Shown here: positions 24,141-32,369 of the stretch, piece by piece
Layout of the letters: each line of letters opens with the position of its first letter
Numbering within the stretch: position 1 is the first letter of the stretch
Assembly: GCA_018060465.1 (NCBI GenBank)
Contig: JAGOVX010000004.1
Span: 1-42,249 of the forward strand
From: Candidatus Saccharimonadota bacterium
GTDB lineage: Bacteria > Patescibacteriota > Saccharimonadia > Saccharimonadales > Saccharimonadaceae
Length of the DNA: 42,249 nt
Direction: 5' to 3'
Translations under genes and position numbers: made by a program
Notes under the pieces: generated by a model
The model's database searches: none
Seen by the model: only the letters and a program-made list of their open reading frames with translations
What the model was told of the DNA's origin: nothing

Positions 24141-25793
24141 CTAAAACTTTTTGCGTAGGTGATTCATGCTGAAGTGCCAGTTTGCGTCAGTCTTTTTGTG
24201 CGGATTGAAAATATTTTCAGGGTCAAAAATTTCTTTTACTCGTTTGAAATAGCCAAATACCTCGGGGCCGTACATATCCTTGAGCCATGGGCCACGAATC
24301 ATGCCATCATTGTGCTCGCCGGAAAGTGAACCGCCATATTTTAGTACAATTTCATTGATCTCGTGCATGGCGGGTTCAAGCTTGGCTTGTTCACCTGGTT
24401 TTTCAATGTTCATCAGCGGAATAATATGGAAGTTGCCATCACCCATGTGCCCAGCAATAGTTGCAAAGAGTTTGTATTTTTTGATAACGCGGCGAATTTC
24501 CGGAAGGAATTTTGGCAATGTGTTTGGTGGAACAATCAAATCATCCATAAAAGGCGCTGTGTGTTTATCGCGTACTTTTTGTCGTAAAATATTGAAGCTT
24601 GAACGTCGCATGATCCAAAACTTACGGCTTTTGGCCTCAGTTTCATCTTCTTCAAACAGCGATTCGTGCTTGAACTCCTTTAGGTCTAGCCGCATTTGGT
24701 GAACTTTCTGAGCCACTTCTTCTTGTGTGTCGGCTTGAAATTCTATCAGCAGAACCATTTGTGGGATACCACGCAGTAGCTTTAGTAACTCAGGCAGTAG
24801 CTGCAAGCCGAGCTTGAAGGTGCCCCACCAGCCAATTTGCGTATGGAAGTAGAAAAATAATTTGAAGCTGAGTACTAGTGTGTAATTATCGAAGCCCTCA
24901 AAGGTGGCAGGATTGTGCGTGAGTACTTTGTTGATGAGATCACCAAGATCGTTAGTGTGACGCAAAAACATTACGAGGGTGCCGGAATGTTTTGGTGCGG
25001 GAGTAAGGCGAAAATTGATATCTGTTACGATACCAAGGGTACCTTGCGAACCAACGATTAGCCGTGTGATATCAAATATGCCGGTATCGCGATCCCACAC
25101 CTTCCACAGATGGTAGCCGGTTGAATCTTTGCTGACATGAGGTCTGGCATTTCGAATAGCATCATAATTTTGTTCGCAAAGTTCATAGACATCTCTGTAG
25201 AGGCGCCCTTCAAAATCTTTCTGAGCCATTTTTTTATCAAGCTGTTTTTTGGTAAGCTTTTTCATTTCGTACTCATTGCCATCTCGAAGTACGACGCGAA
25301 TAGATTCAATAAATTCTTCCGTTTTACCGTATTGCAGCGAGCGTTCGCCGCCGGCATTATTGGCGACCATACCACCCACGGTGCATAGTTCGCGTGAGGC
25401 AGGAAAACTAGGCATCAACACGCCATGCTTTAAGGTTTCCTTCTCGAAGTCGCGATAAAAAGTTCCTGGTTGCACATGAGCTGAAGTTTTACTCACAGGG
25501 CCGATGGCATGCAGGTATTTGTTGAAGTCGAGAATGATTGAATCGTTGATCGAGCCACCCGACATACAGGTACCACCACTGCGTACGGTGACAGATAGTT
25601 TGTGATTGTGCTTCTTTTGCGCGCTGACATAGCGAACAACGGCTTGCACATCGGCACTGTCTTTTGGCGCAACCACTAGTTCGGGCCGTAGCTCAAACAT
25701 ACTTGCATCGTGACTAAATGCTTCCTTGATTTCTGGCGAATCATTTACGTCGCCACGAATAATTTCCTTGATTTCTTGTGTAAGATTTCCCAT
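24141..25793 (-). CDS. FAD-linked oxidase, GlcD/D-lactate-dehydrogenase type
   Basis: 550 aa from the ATG at 25793; an in-frame ATG at 25808 would lie on the -10 box. FAD-binding PCMH domain: PELVVAPKDSADVQAVVRYVS, VRSGGTCMSGGSIN, then PASRELCTVGGMVANNAGGERSLQYG and GSQGTLGIVTDINFRL. The C-terminal oxidase domain ends with HMGDGNFHIIPLMN, SGEHNDGMIRGPW and the FDPENIFNPHKK motif. Such enzymes oxidise D-2-hydroxy acids, for example lactate or glycolate. There is no Fe-S domain. Divergent from the NDH-2-like gene, it may feed electrons into the same small respiratory chain; this is an inference. Confidence 0.9.
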   Translation of the reverse strand: MGNLTQEIKEIIRGDVNDSPEIKEAFSHDASMFELRPELVVAPKDSADVQAVVRYVSAQKKHNHKLSVTVRSGGTCMSGGSINDSIILDFNKYLHAIGPVSKTSAHVQPGTFYRDFEKETLKHGVLMPSFPASRELCTVGGMVANNAGGERSLQYGKTEEFIESIRVVLRDGNEYEMKKLTKKQLDKKMAQKDFEGRLYRDVYELCEQNYDAIRNARPHVSKDSTGYHLWKVWDRDTGIFDITRLIVGSQGTLGIVTDINFRLTPAPKHSGTLVMFLRHTNDLGDLINKVLTHNPATFEGFDNYTLVLSFKLFFYFHTQIGWWGTFKLGLQLLPELLKLLRGIPQMVLLIEFQADTQEEVAQKVHQMRLDLKEFKHESLFEEDETEAKSRKFWIMRRSSFNILRQKVRDKHTAPFMDDLIVPPNTLPKFLPEIRRVIKKYKLFATIAGHMGDGNFHIIPLMNIEKPGEQAKLEPAMHEINEIVLKYGGSLSGEHNDGMIRGPWLKDMYGPEVFGYFKRVKEIFDPENIFNPHKKTDANWHFSMNHLRKKF

Positions 25794-25803
25794 AACTACT
25801 TTT

Positions 25804-25809
25804 AGCATA
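25804..25809 (-). promoter_or_regulatory. -10 box TATGCT of the oxidase
   Basis: TATGCT on the minus strand, 10 nt before the ATG at 25793. It makes the longer start at 25808 unlikely. Confidence 0.4.
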
Positions 25810-25850
25810 TGCTTTTTGCCAAGCTATTGCAATCTGAATAGCAGGCCAGC

Positions 25851-25856
25851 TATAGT
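25851..25856 (+). promoter_or_regulatory. -10 box TATAGT of the NDH-2-like gene
   Basis: TATAGT ending 8 nt before the ATG at 25865. No ribosome-binding site fits. Confidence 0.5.
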
Positions 25857-25864
25857 AGGTACAT

Positions 25865-27043
25865 ATGAAACACGTAGTTATTGCCGGTGGGGGCTTTGCC
25901 GGTGTGCGCTTGGCTCGAAAGCTAAGAAAACAAAAAAATCTAAAAATCACAGTAGTAAACGATACTGATTCCTTTCGGTATAGCCCGGCGTTGTATCGTG
26001 CCGCAGCTGGCTTTAAGGCCGGCGCTGCTCATATTCCGCTAGAGTGGATGTTGCTTGACTGCCAAAATGTTACCTTGGTGCAAGGCAAGGTTGCTACCAT
26101 TAACCCCACGCGAAAATTGATGACGCTGGCTGATGCCACTACGCTAGAGTACGACTACGCCGTGTGTGCATTTGGTATGGTTACGTCCTACTTTAATATT
26201 GAGGGCATCGCCGATAATGCATTTGGAGTCAAGACAATCGACGAGGTTCGTACGTTGAGGCGACATATTCATGAAAGCCTGGCAGCGACAACTGCGGGCA
26301 AGCAGCACTACGTTGTGATAGGGGCAGGGCCAACCGGTGTTGAAGTAGCGGCAACGATTGGTAGATATATCAAGGCCGTCATGAAAAACCACGGTATTTC
26401 TCATCCAAAAGTAGAAGTATCTTTGATAGAGGCCGGGCCACGCATTCTTCCGCAAATGTCTGAGTATTCTGGCAAGAAAGCCGAGCAAGAATTGCGACGG
26501 TTAGGTGTAAAAATTCAAACCAATACACATGTAACACAAGAGACGAAATTGAGCTTGAAGACTTCGAGCGGCACTATTGCTACCAATAATGTGATATGGA
26601 CGGCGGGCGCAACCAATAACCCATTCTATAAAGAAAACGCACAGCACTTTCACTTTAATGAACGGGGTAAGGTGAAGGTAAATCGACGCTTACAAACACA
26701 TAGCAATATATATGTTTGTGGTGATAATGCAGATACAAAATTCAGTGGCTTGGCCTATACTGCTGTTCATCATGGCAGCTTCCTGGCACGTGACATAAAA
26801 GCACGGCTGGCTGGCAAACCACGTCCATCACACAAAGACCCATACCCTATGCAAGTTGTTCCTGTTGGCGAAATCGCGATTTTCCAATATCGCGGTATTA
26901 AGATAGCTGGAAAGATAGCTCGGGGCATTCGTCGACTCGCAGATCTTGCAGGATATAGTGATGTGTTGGGGCCGCTAAAAGCACTCACAATTTGGCGTCA
27001 TACCGAAGATGCTGATGGCGAAGACTGTGTACGGTGTCGATAG
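25865..27043 (+). CDS. Type II NADH dehydrogenase-like flavoprotein
   Basis: 392 aa. Two Rossmann folds: FAD site VVIAGGGFAGVRLARKL at the start and NAD(P) site YVVIGAGPTGVEVAATIG near residue 155. VWTAGATNNPF and NIYVCGDNAD...AVHHGSFLARDI close the FAD site. This pattern fits NDH-2, which oxidises NADH without proton pumping, or a related ferredoxin/sulfide oxidoreductase. Its C-terminus has a basic, moderately hydrophobic stretch (GIKIAGKIARGIRRLADLAGY) that could lie on the membrane, as in NDH-2. It is divergent from the FAD oxidase, with 71 bp between starts. Confidence 0.85.
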   Translation: MKHVVIAGGGFAGVRLARKLRKQKNLKITVVNDTDSFRYSPALYRAAAGFKAGAAHIPLEWMLLDCQNVTLVQGKVATINPTRKLMTLADATTLEYDYAVCAFGMVTSYFNIEGIADNAFGVKTIDEVRTLRRHIHESLAATTAGKQHYVVIGAGPTGVEVAATIGRYIKAVMKNHGISHPKVEVSLIEAGPRILPQMSEYSGKKAEQELRRLGVKIQTNTHVTQETKLSLKTSSGTIATNNVIWTAGATNNPFYKENAQHFHFNERGKVKVNRRLQTHSNIYVCGDNADTKFSGLAYTAVHHGSFLARDIKARLAGKPRPSHKDPYPMQVVPVGEIAIFQYRGIKIAGKIARGIRRLADLAGYSDVLGPLKALTIWRHTEDADGEDCVRCR

Positions 27044-27052
27044 TTTCACTGC

Positions 27053-27058
27053 TATACT
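27053..27058 (+). promoter_or_regulatory. -10 box TATACT of comEC
   Basis: TGC-TATACT followed by AA, ending 6 nt before the ATG at 27065. Leaderless geometry. Confidence 0.65.
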
Positions 27059-27064
27059 AAACGC

Positions 27065-28525
27065 ATGCTAGGCAGGTATTTACGGCAAAACATGCACGCG
27101 TCATGGTTGATCGCCGCAGCATGCACGTCACTTTTTATCGGCGTAGTTGCTGCGCGCGAGCTACCTCTAGGCCTCTACACATCATTTGCATGGCTACTGC
27201 TGGGCAGTACCTTGGTGATATTCTCGGTTTGGCGTGCAAGGGTATGGGCAGTTATTTTTGCACTAGTAGGGGGGATGTTCATAGGAGTATGGCGCGGCTC
27301 GTTGCAAACGGCAGACCTGGCGCTGTACCAACAGCTATATGGTGCGAAGATTACACTCACGGGCACCGTGTCAGACGATCTAGATACGAACAAACGAGGT
27401 CAATCTGTGTTGCGATTAAAAAATAATATGGTTGCCAAAACCCATCTGGCGGGTAGTGTATGGGTGACAACAAGCGACACGGCACGTGTGCAACGCGGTG
27501 ATGCGGTAGTAGTATACGGCAAATTAGGCAAGGGATTTGGTACGTTTGCTGGAACGATGTACAGTGCGCAGGTTGTTCATGTGTACAGCACAAGCTCTGG
27601 GGATATTGCGTTGCGGGCCAGAAATTGGTTTGCAGGCGGCGTTGAAAAGGCTACGACAGAACCACAAACCAGTCTTGGCTTGGGGTATTTGGTGGGTGAG
27701 CGTCGTGGCTTGCCGGAAGACTTGGATGTATCGTTGAAGGCAGCTGGGCTCATGCATGTTGTGGTTGCCAGTGGCTATAACTTAACAATATTGGTTCGTC
27801 TAGCTCGTCGACTGTTCGAAAAAGTCTCCAAGTATTTGTCATTTCTTGCTGCGAGCGGCATGATACTGGCCTTTATTGCAGTGACTGGTATGAGCCCTAG
27901 TATGTCGCGAGCTGGTTTGGTGGCGGGACTCAGTTTGCTCGCCTGGTATTATGGTCGGCGGTTTCATCCAATGGTGTTGTTGGCTCTTGCAGTAGCATCA
28001 ACAGTGATGGTAAACCCAAGTTACGCATGGGGCGATGTAGGGTGGCAGCTAAGTTTTGCCGCATTTGGTGGAGTTATGATAGTGGCGCCACTTGCAACTG
28101 CATACTTTTTTGGTGACAAGAAAAAGATAGGTGCTGTCAGCCGAATACTGATAGAAACGCTGGCCGCACAGGTATGTACATTGCCGATACTTTTGGTAAC
28201 ATTTGGTCAAATTAGCGCCGTTGCGATTGTTGCCAACCTGTTAATCCTGCCGCTGGTTCCTATCGCAATGTTGTGTACATTTGTCGCGGGTATTGGCGGA
28301 CTTGTACTGCCGGTTGCGGCACGCTTGATTGGTCTTCCTGCCGAGCTACTTTTAAGCTATATGACGCAAACTATTCATTACATTGGCACGCTACCATGGG
28401 CGCTGCAAAATATTTCACTGTCTGTATTCGAAGCCGCGATCTTCTATGTTGGGATTTTCATGTTTTGTTATTTTATGTGGAGCAAAACGCGCATTAGTTT
28501 GCGCGGTTCGAGCCTAGTAGAATAG
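27065..28525 (+). CDS. comEC: ComEC/Rec2 DNA-uptake channel without metallo-beta-lactamase domain
   Basis: 486 aa. An N-terminal two-segment region plus an OB-like DUF4131 domain (KITLTGTVSDDLDTN..., AGSVWVTTSDTARVQRGDAVVVYGKLG) precedes the competence channel: LGLGYLVGERRGLPEDLDVSLKAAGLMHVVVASGYNL, then GMSPSMSRAG and WQLSFAAFGG. ComEC carries single-stranded DNA across the membrane during natural transformation. The chain ends after the channel; the C-terminal beta-lactamase-like domain of the Bacillus form is absent. With type IV pilus genes later in the window it suggests DNA uptake for nucleotides or recombination. Confidence 0.92.
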   Translation: MLGRYLRQNMHASWLIAAACTSLFIGVVAARELPLGLYTSFAWLLLGSTLVIFSVWRARVWAVIFALVGGMFIGVWRGSLQTADLALYQQLYGAKITLTGTVSDDLDTNKRGQSVLRLKNNMVAKTHLAGSVWVTTSDTARVQRGDAVVVYGKLGKGFGTFAGTMYSAQVVHVYSTSSGDIALRARNWFAGGVEKATTEPQTSLGLGYLVGERRGLPEDLDVSLKAAGLMHVVVASGYNLTILVRLARRLFEKVSKYLSFLAASGMILAFIAVTGMSPSMSRAGLVAGLSLLAWYYGRRFHPMVLLALAVASTVMVNPSYAWGDVGWQLSFAAFGGVMIVAPLATAYFFGDKKKIGAVSRILIETLAAQVCTLPILLVTFGQISAVAIVANLLILPLVPIAMLCTFVAGIGGLVLPVAARLIGLPAELLLSYMTQTIHYIGTLPWALQNISLSVFEAAIFYVGIFMFCYFMWSKTRISLRGSSLVE

Positions 28526-28540
28526 CAAGCTCACATCTGT

Positions 28541-28546
28541 TATACT
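28541..28546 (+). promoter_or_regulatory. -10 box TATACT of yebC
   Basis: TGT-TATACT followed by AG, 40 nt before the ATG at 28587. The leader contains AGGAGA (28575-28580), a real ribosome-binding site. Confidence 0.55.
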
Positions 28547-28586
28547 AGGAGGTAGTTTTAGGAATACGTAATGTAGGAGAAGTAGT

Positions 28587-29297
28587 ATGTCAGGACATAG
28601 CAAGTGGTCGACTATTAAACGTGAGAAGGGCGCAAAAGACGCCAAGCGCGGCGCAGTGTTCACAAAGCTTGGTAATCAGATTGCCATTGCTGCACGTGCC
28701 GGTATTGACCCCGTTATGAATCCTAGCTTGGCAATGGCAATCGAAAAAGCACGCGCTGCCAACATGCCGAAGGAAAATATTCAGCGAAGTATCGACCGCG
28801 TAGGTGATAAGAATGCCGCTACGTTGGAGGAGATAACCTATGAAGGGTATGGCCCTGGGGGTGTGGGGATTATTATTGAAGTGGCGACCGACAATCGGAA
28901 TCGAACATTACCAGAAGTAAAAACCGCACTGGTAAAAAACGGTGGCCGCATAGCAGATGCAGGCAGTGTGATGTTTCAGTTTACACGTAAAGGCGTTATT
29001 CACGTAGGATCTGTCGGGGAAGAAGCCTTGCTGACAGTGCTTGATGCAGGTGCCGAGGATGCTATAGAAGAAGATGGTGCAATTATTGTGTACACCGACC
29101 AAAAAGACTTGATGAAGGTACGGAGTGCCATCGTAGCAGCGGGAGTAACAGTAAACGATGCGAACTTGGAATATATCGCCAACTCACCCGTCGCGCTGCC
29201 AAATCAAGAAATCAATGACAAGGTAATGAAGGTGCTCGATGCACTTGATGATCTAGACGACGTCGTTGCCGTCCATACAAATGCTGACTTAAGCTAG
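28587..29297 (+). CDS. YebC/PmpR (TACO1) family protein
   Basis: 236 aa, the usual family length, starting with the invariant MSGHSKWSTIKREKGAKDAKRG and containing EGYGPGGVGIIIEVATDNRNRT. The family was described as DNA-binding regulators and, more recently, as translation factors that relieve stalling at proline runs. It lies next to the ruv genes in many bacteria, and here ruvC is two genes away. It is one of the few genes here with a Shine-Dalgarno leader. Which role dominates here cannot be told from sequence. Confidence 0.95.
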   Translation: MSGHSKWSTIKREKGAKDAKRGAVFTKLGNQIAIAARAGIDPVMNPSLAMAIEKARAANMPKENIQRSIDRVGDKNAATLEEITYEGYGPGGVGIIIEVATDNRNRTLPEVKTALVKNGGRIADAGSVMFQFTRKGVIHVGSVGEEALLTVLDAGAEDAIEEDGAIIVYTDQKDLMKVRSAIVAAGVTVNDANLEYIANSPVALPNQEINDKVMKVLDALDDLDDVVAVHTNADLS

Positions 29298-29322
29298 CCT
29301 TTGCATTTTCTGAAAGCAGGCG

Positions 29323-29328
29323 TACAAT
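29323..29328 (+). promoter_or_regulatory. -10 box TACAAT
   Basis: TACAAT ending 7 nt before the ATG at 29336. Confidence 0.5.
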
Positions 29329-29335
29329 AAAATTG

Positions 29336-31219
29336 ATGATGCGTCGTACAGGTGGGCTACTACTGACGTTACTTCTCGCAATAAATGCGGCTATTGCTCC
29401 GGTGGCCTCCGCCGCAATCACTACAACAACTAGTTCTCAGCCAAAGATTGATGGACCGCTGCTCATCACGGGCTATTCATTTAGTGGACATTCAGTACGA
29501 TACGTACAGATTTACAATTCAGATAGTCAAATTGTAACGTTGGATGGCTGGCGAGTGGGAACAGACGATACTAGTTGGCAAGGACCAATGCTGCACGGGA
29601 TATTGGAGCCACACAAAAAGATACTTGTGGCTGATCCGAGTGTCGTTATGTCGCCAACAGTTGAATTTTCTATGCCGATACCAAAAATCACAGACGTGCG
29701 ATTGAGCATGGTTCGTTTGATACCACCAACTAATACAAATTGGAACGAGCAAATCGCCACCATCACAACTACCGCGACGACAGTCAATGTAGCCACGTCA
29801 CCTGCAACCTATTATTTTAGTAGAAATGTGTCGACTACTACTGGCAATTATCTCACGACCTACACAGCGTTTGTACCAACTGCTTCGCTACAGCTCGAGC
29901 AAGATCCGCTATACCAAGCGCCAAGCAGCGCAGGCCTTACCCTTGTAGAGGTATATCCATCGCCAAAAACGTGTGCACCAACATTTGTCATTAGCCTATG
30001 CCAAGAGTACGTCAAGTTGCACAACCCGACGACTGCACCGATTGACCTATCGTTGCTGCGTCTGCGTGTGGGATCGGCAGGCCAATCTGCAACTACTTCC
30101 AATACGTCGAGCCTACGCGGTGTACTTGCACCCGATGGGTATGTCAGTATTCCGATAGGACTAACCGACGCGGGTAGTTGGGCATGGCTCGAAGATGAAT
30201 ACGGTATAACTCGGTATGATGCCACATTGGTTTCCTACCCGAGTGCCTCAAGCCATAGCGAATGGTCGTACGCCTACAATCACGCGACCGATGCGTGGCA
30301 GTGGACGCAATATCCATCACCAGATGGGCCAAATACGTTTATGCAATCGGCAGTCATAAATCAATGCGGAGGTCTGCGGCTGTCTGAAATCGCTGCCAAT
30401 AACGATACCCAATTTATTGAGGTATATAATGCTGCCGGAACTGAGCTGGATATTGGTGGATGTCAGCTGCAAACGAATCGTTCACAAACAGCAAGTTATG
30501 TATTTCCAGCTGATACCATTTTGCCAACAGGTAGTTTCTTGACAGTGCCCATTGCCAGCACTAGTCTTACACTGACAAAAACAACGAGTGGAACAGTGTA
30601 TATTCTTAATTCAGATGGTTCGAGTGAAGTTGACGCGCGAAGCTACGAAAACCTAGATGCCAGTACGGCGTTGGCATTGGTAGGAGGCACGTGGCTACAA
30701 ACATTCACGGTGACGCCAGGCGTAGAAAATCAGTATAGCCAGTACCCTGCGTGTGAAGAAGGCTATGTGCGTAATACCGAAACTGGCCGTTGCAACAAAG
30801 TAGAGATTGTGGCCATTCCTACGGCATGTTTGTCAACGCAATATCGTAGTAGCGACACTGGTCGCTGCCGCAATGTGGCGAGTTCGGCTACTAGTTTGAC
30901 GCCGTGCATGCCAGGACAATACCGCAGTGCAGAAACAAATCGTTGTCGCTCACTGGTAACAGCAGCCGGCTCACAGGTGAAACCGTGTGGGGTTAATCAA
31001 GAGCGGAATCCGTCTACAAATCGTTGTCGGAATAGTATCAAATCAGTCAGTGCTGATTTTCCAGTTGAAGCAGTCAAGGCATCGGCAACGAGCACTGTTG
31101 GCTGGTGGGCATTTGGTGGTGTTGGCGCACTCGCCGTGGGGTATGCCGGCTGGGAGTGGCGACGTGAGGCAGCCGCGTGGATCAAAAAGATAGGCATTTT
31201 TAGCCGATCTAGCAACTAG
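29336..31219 (+). CDS. Surface protein with lamin-tail domains and four C-X12-C repeats
   Basis: 627 aa from the ATG at 29336; TTG 29333 and ATG 29339 are alternatives. A signal peptide (about 1-27, LLLTLLLAINAAIAPVASA) leads to at least two, probably three, lamin-tail-like beta domains with the typical EI/VQIYN...DLDGW.L pattern (about 43-110, 201-290, 345-415). Then come four short repeats with cysteine pairs at 473/486, 498/511, 524/537 and 551/564, each C-X12-C and ending in RC, mostly RCR. A membrane segment (about 588-606) and a basic tail anchor the C-terminus. Lamin-tail domains occur in extracellular nucleases and adhesins, but no nuclease motif is seen. A role at the host-contact surface is an inference. 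Confidence 0.8.
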   Translation: MMRRTGGLLLTLLLAINAAIAPVASAAITTTTSSQPKIDGPLLITGYSFSGHSVRYVQIYNSDSQIVTLDGWRVGTDDTSWQGPMLHGILEPHKKILVADPSVVMSPTVEFSMPIPKITDVRLSMVRLIPPTNTNWNEQIATITTTATTVNVATSPATYYFSRNVSTTTGNYLTTYTAFVPTASLQLEQDPLYQAPSSAGLTLVEVYPSPKTCAPTFVISLCQEYVKLHNPTTAPIDLSLLRLRVGSAGQSATTSNTSSLRGVLAPDGYVSIPIGLTDAGSWAWLEDEYGITRYDATLVSYPSASSHSEWSYAYNHATDAWQWTQYPSPDGPNTFMQSAVINQCGGLRLSEIAANNDTQFIEVYNAAGTELDIGGCQLQTNRSQTASYVFPADTILPTGSFLTVPIASTSLTLTKTTSGTVYILNSDGSSEVDARSYENLDASTALALVGGTWLQTFTVTPGVENQYSQYPACEEGYVRNTETGRCNKVEIVAIPTACLSTQYRSSDTGRCRNVASSATSLTPCMPGQYRSAETNRCRSLVTAAGSQVKPCGVNQERNPSTNRCRNSIKSVSADFPVEAVKASATSTVGWWAFGGVGALAVGYAGWEWRREAAAWIKKIGIFSRSSN

Positions 31220-31221
31220 CG

Positions 31222-31227
31222 TATACT
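31222..31227 (+). promoter_or_regulatory. -10 box TATACT of ruvC
   Basis: TATACT followed by AG, ending 9 nt before the ATG at 31237. A second hexamer TATAGT touches the start codon. Confidence 0.55.
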
Positions 31228-31236
31228 AGGTATAGT

Positions 31237-31710
31237 ATGAGAATTTTAGGGATAGACCCGGGTACCGGCATCTTGGGCTTTGGAGTGATTGATGTAGTCG
31301 GCGGAAAAAGTCAGCTTGTCACCGCGGGGGTAATATCTACGCCCGCCCACACTCCGCTGGAAGAACGTCTGGTAGAAATTTATGATGGCCTGAACGAGAT
31401 TATTGCTGAAACATCACCAAATGTTATGAGTATTGAAAAGCTATTTTTTTCGCGCAATGTAACAACAGCAATTAGCGTATCGCATGCCCGCGGGGTTGCT
31501 ATGTTGGTTGGTAAAAAGGCCGGCCTTGAGATTGCTGAGTATACTCCATTACAAATAAAACAGACCTTGACGGGCTATGGCAAGGCAGATAAAAAACAAG
31601 TGCAGGAAATGGTGCGTCTGGCGCTTCGTTTAAAAGAAACGCCAAAGCCTGACGACGCTGCTGATGCGCTGGCCGCAGCCATCACGTACCAGATGATGAA
31701 TCGGTTTTGA
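31237..31710 (+). CDS. ruvC: Holliday junction resolvase RuvC
   Basis: 157 aa with the catalytic acids in place: D7 in GIDPGTG, E67 in SIEKLFF, and D140/D143 in KPDDAADALAAA. It cuts four-way junctions in the RuvABC resolvasome. ruvA and ruvB lie 3-5 kb downstream, split by a secreted protein, a PBP and a tiny membrane protein, instead of the usual adjacent order. The length is slightly below E. coli RuvC (173 aa). A palindrome TGAGACGTCTCA overlaps its stop codon (31708-31719). Confidence 0.95.
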   Translation: MRILGIDPGTGILGFGVIDVVGGKSQLVTAGVISTPAHTPLEERLVEIYDGLNEIIAETSPNVMSIEKLFFSRNVTTAISVSHARGVAMLVGKKAGLEIAEYTPLQIKQTLTGYGKADKKQVQEMVRLALRLKETPKPDDAADALAAAITYQMMNRF

Positions 31711-31793
31711 GACGTCTCAGCCAATTGTCAGGTAGGGCGGGTACTATGAAATGTGTAGATGTACAGCTACGAAACTACATGATAGGAGGAACA

Positions 31794-32264
31794 ATGATAC
31801 AGACAAAACATGCGCTACTAGTGGGCGCAGGCGTACTAGGAATTACGGCGGCAGGTCTAGGCTTGAGTGCAACAACGTCCGCGCTTACTGGTTCGGCAGC
31901 AGATGGCCCACATTCAAACATTATTGATACACTGGCGAACAAATTTCATTTGAAACGCAGTGAGGTAAAAGCAGTGTTTGACGCAGAACATGCCGACCAT
32001 AAAAAGGCAATGATGGAGAAACGTACAACCGCATTGCACGCGGCACTCACAAATGGAAAGATTACCCAGGCGCAATACGACCATATTATGGAAGTATGGA
32101 AGAAAATTGAGACGCTGAGAAGTGCCAACATGACAGATGCAAACCATAAAGAAGTGCATGCCCTAAAAGATGGCTTGCATACGTGGATGGTTGAGCAAAA
32201 AATTAACATGTCTGTGATGGGGCATCATCCTCGAGGTCACGGTGGTCATGAGTTCGACCGCTAA
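31794..32264 (+). CDS. Secreted small alpha-helical protein, unknown function
   Basis: 156 aa starting at the ATG preceded by AGGAGG (31784-31789). A longer in-frame start at 31707 would add 29 residues overlapping the ruvC stop and is unlikely. A signal peptide (HALLVGAGVLGITAAGLGLSATTSA) is followed by a soluble helical part: SNIIDTLANKFHLKRSEVKAVFDAEHADHK, then KRTTALHAALTNGKITQAQYDHIM. This HLK-SEV...GKITQAQ pattern resembles secreted DUF2680-type proteins that bear a repeated helical unit. The tail is His/Gly-rich (MGHHPRGHGGHEF) and might bind metal. A terminator follows. Confidence 0.75.
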   Translation: MIQTKHALLVGAGVLGITAAGLGLSATTSALTGSAADGPHSNIIDTLANKFHLKRSEVKAVFDAEHADHKKAMMEKRTTALHAALTNGKITQAQYDHIMEVWKKIETLRSANMTDANHKEVHALKDGLHTWMVEQKINMSVMGHHPRGHGGHEFDR

Positions 32265-32306
32265 GGATTGAAACAACCTTGCAGTCATTCACAAAAGAAG
32301 GTACTA

Positions 32307-32345
32307 CTATGCTGCCCACACGTACAAGGGCAGCATAGTTTTCTT
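32307..32345 (+). terminator. Terminator after the secreted protein
   Basis: CTATGCTGCCC (32307-32317) pairs with GGGCAGCATAG (32328-32338), an 11-bp stem with a 10-nt loop, followed by TTTTCTT. Confidence 0.85.
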
Positions 32346-32355
32346 GTGATTTTGG

Positions 32356-32361
32356 TATACT
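32356..32361 (+). promoter_or_regulatory. -10 box TATACT of the PBP gene
   Basis: TATACT followed by AG, 8 nt before the ATG at 32370. The ATG at 32364 is only 2 nt away and is probably not used. Confidence 0.55.
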
Positions 32362-32369
32362 AGATGCAT

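Noticed and set aside
24280-24702. 140-aa plus-strand ORF inside the FAD oxidase
   Set aside because: The opposite strand has clear family motifs throughout; this is a shadow frame.
31707-31793. N-terminal extension of the secreted protein
   Set aside because: It would hide the signal peptide and ignore a perfect AGGAGG before the ATG at 31794.
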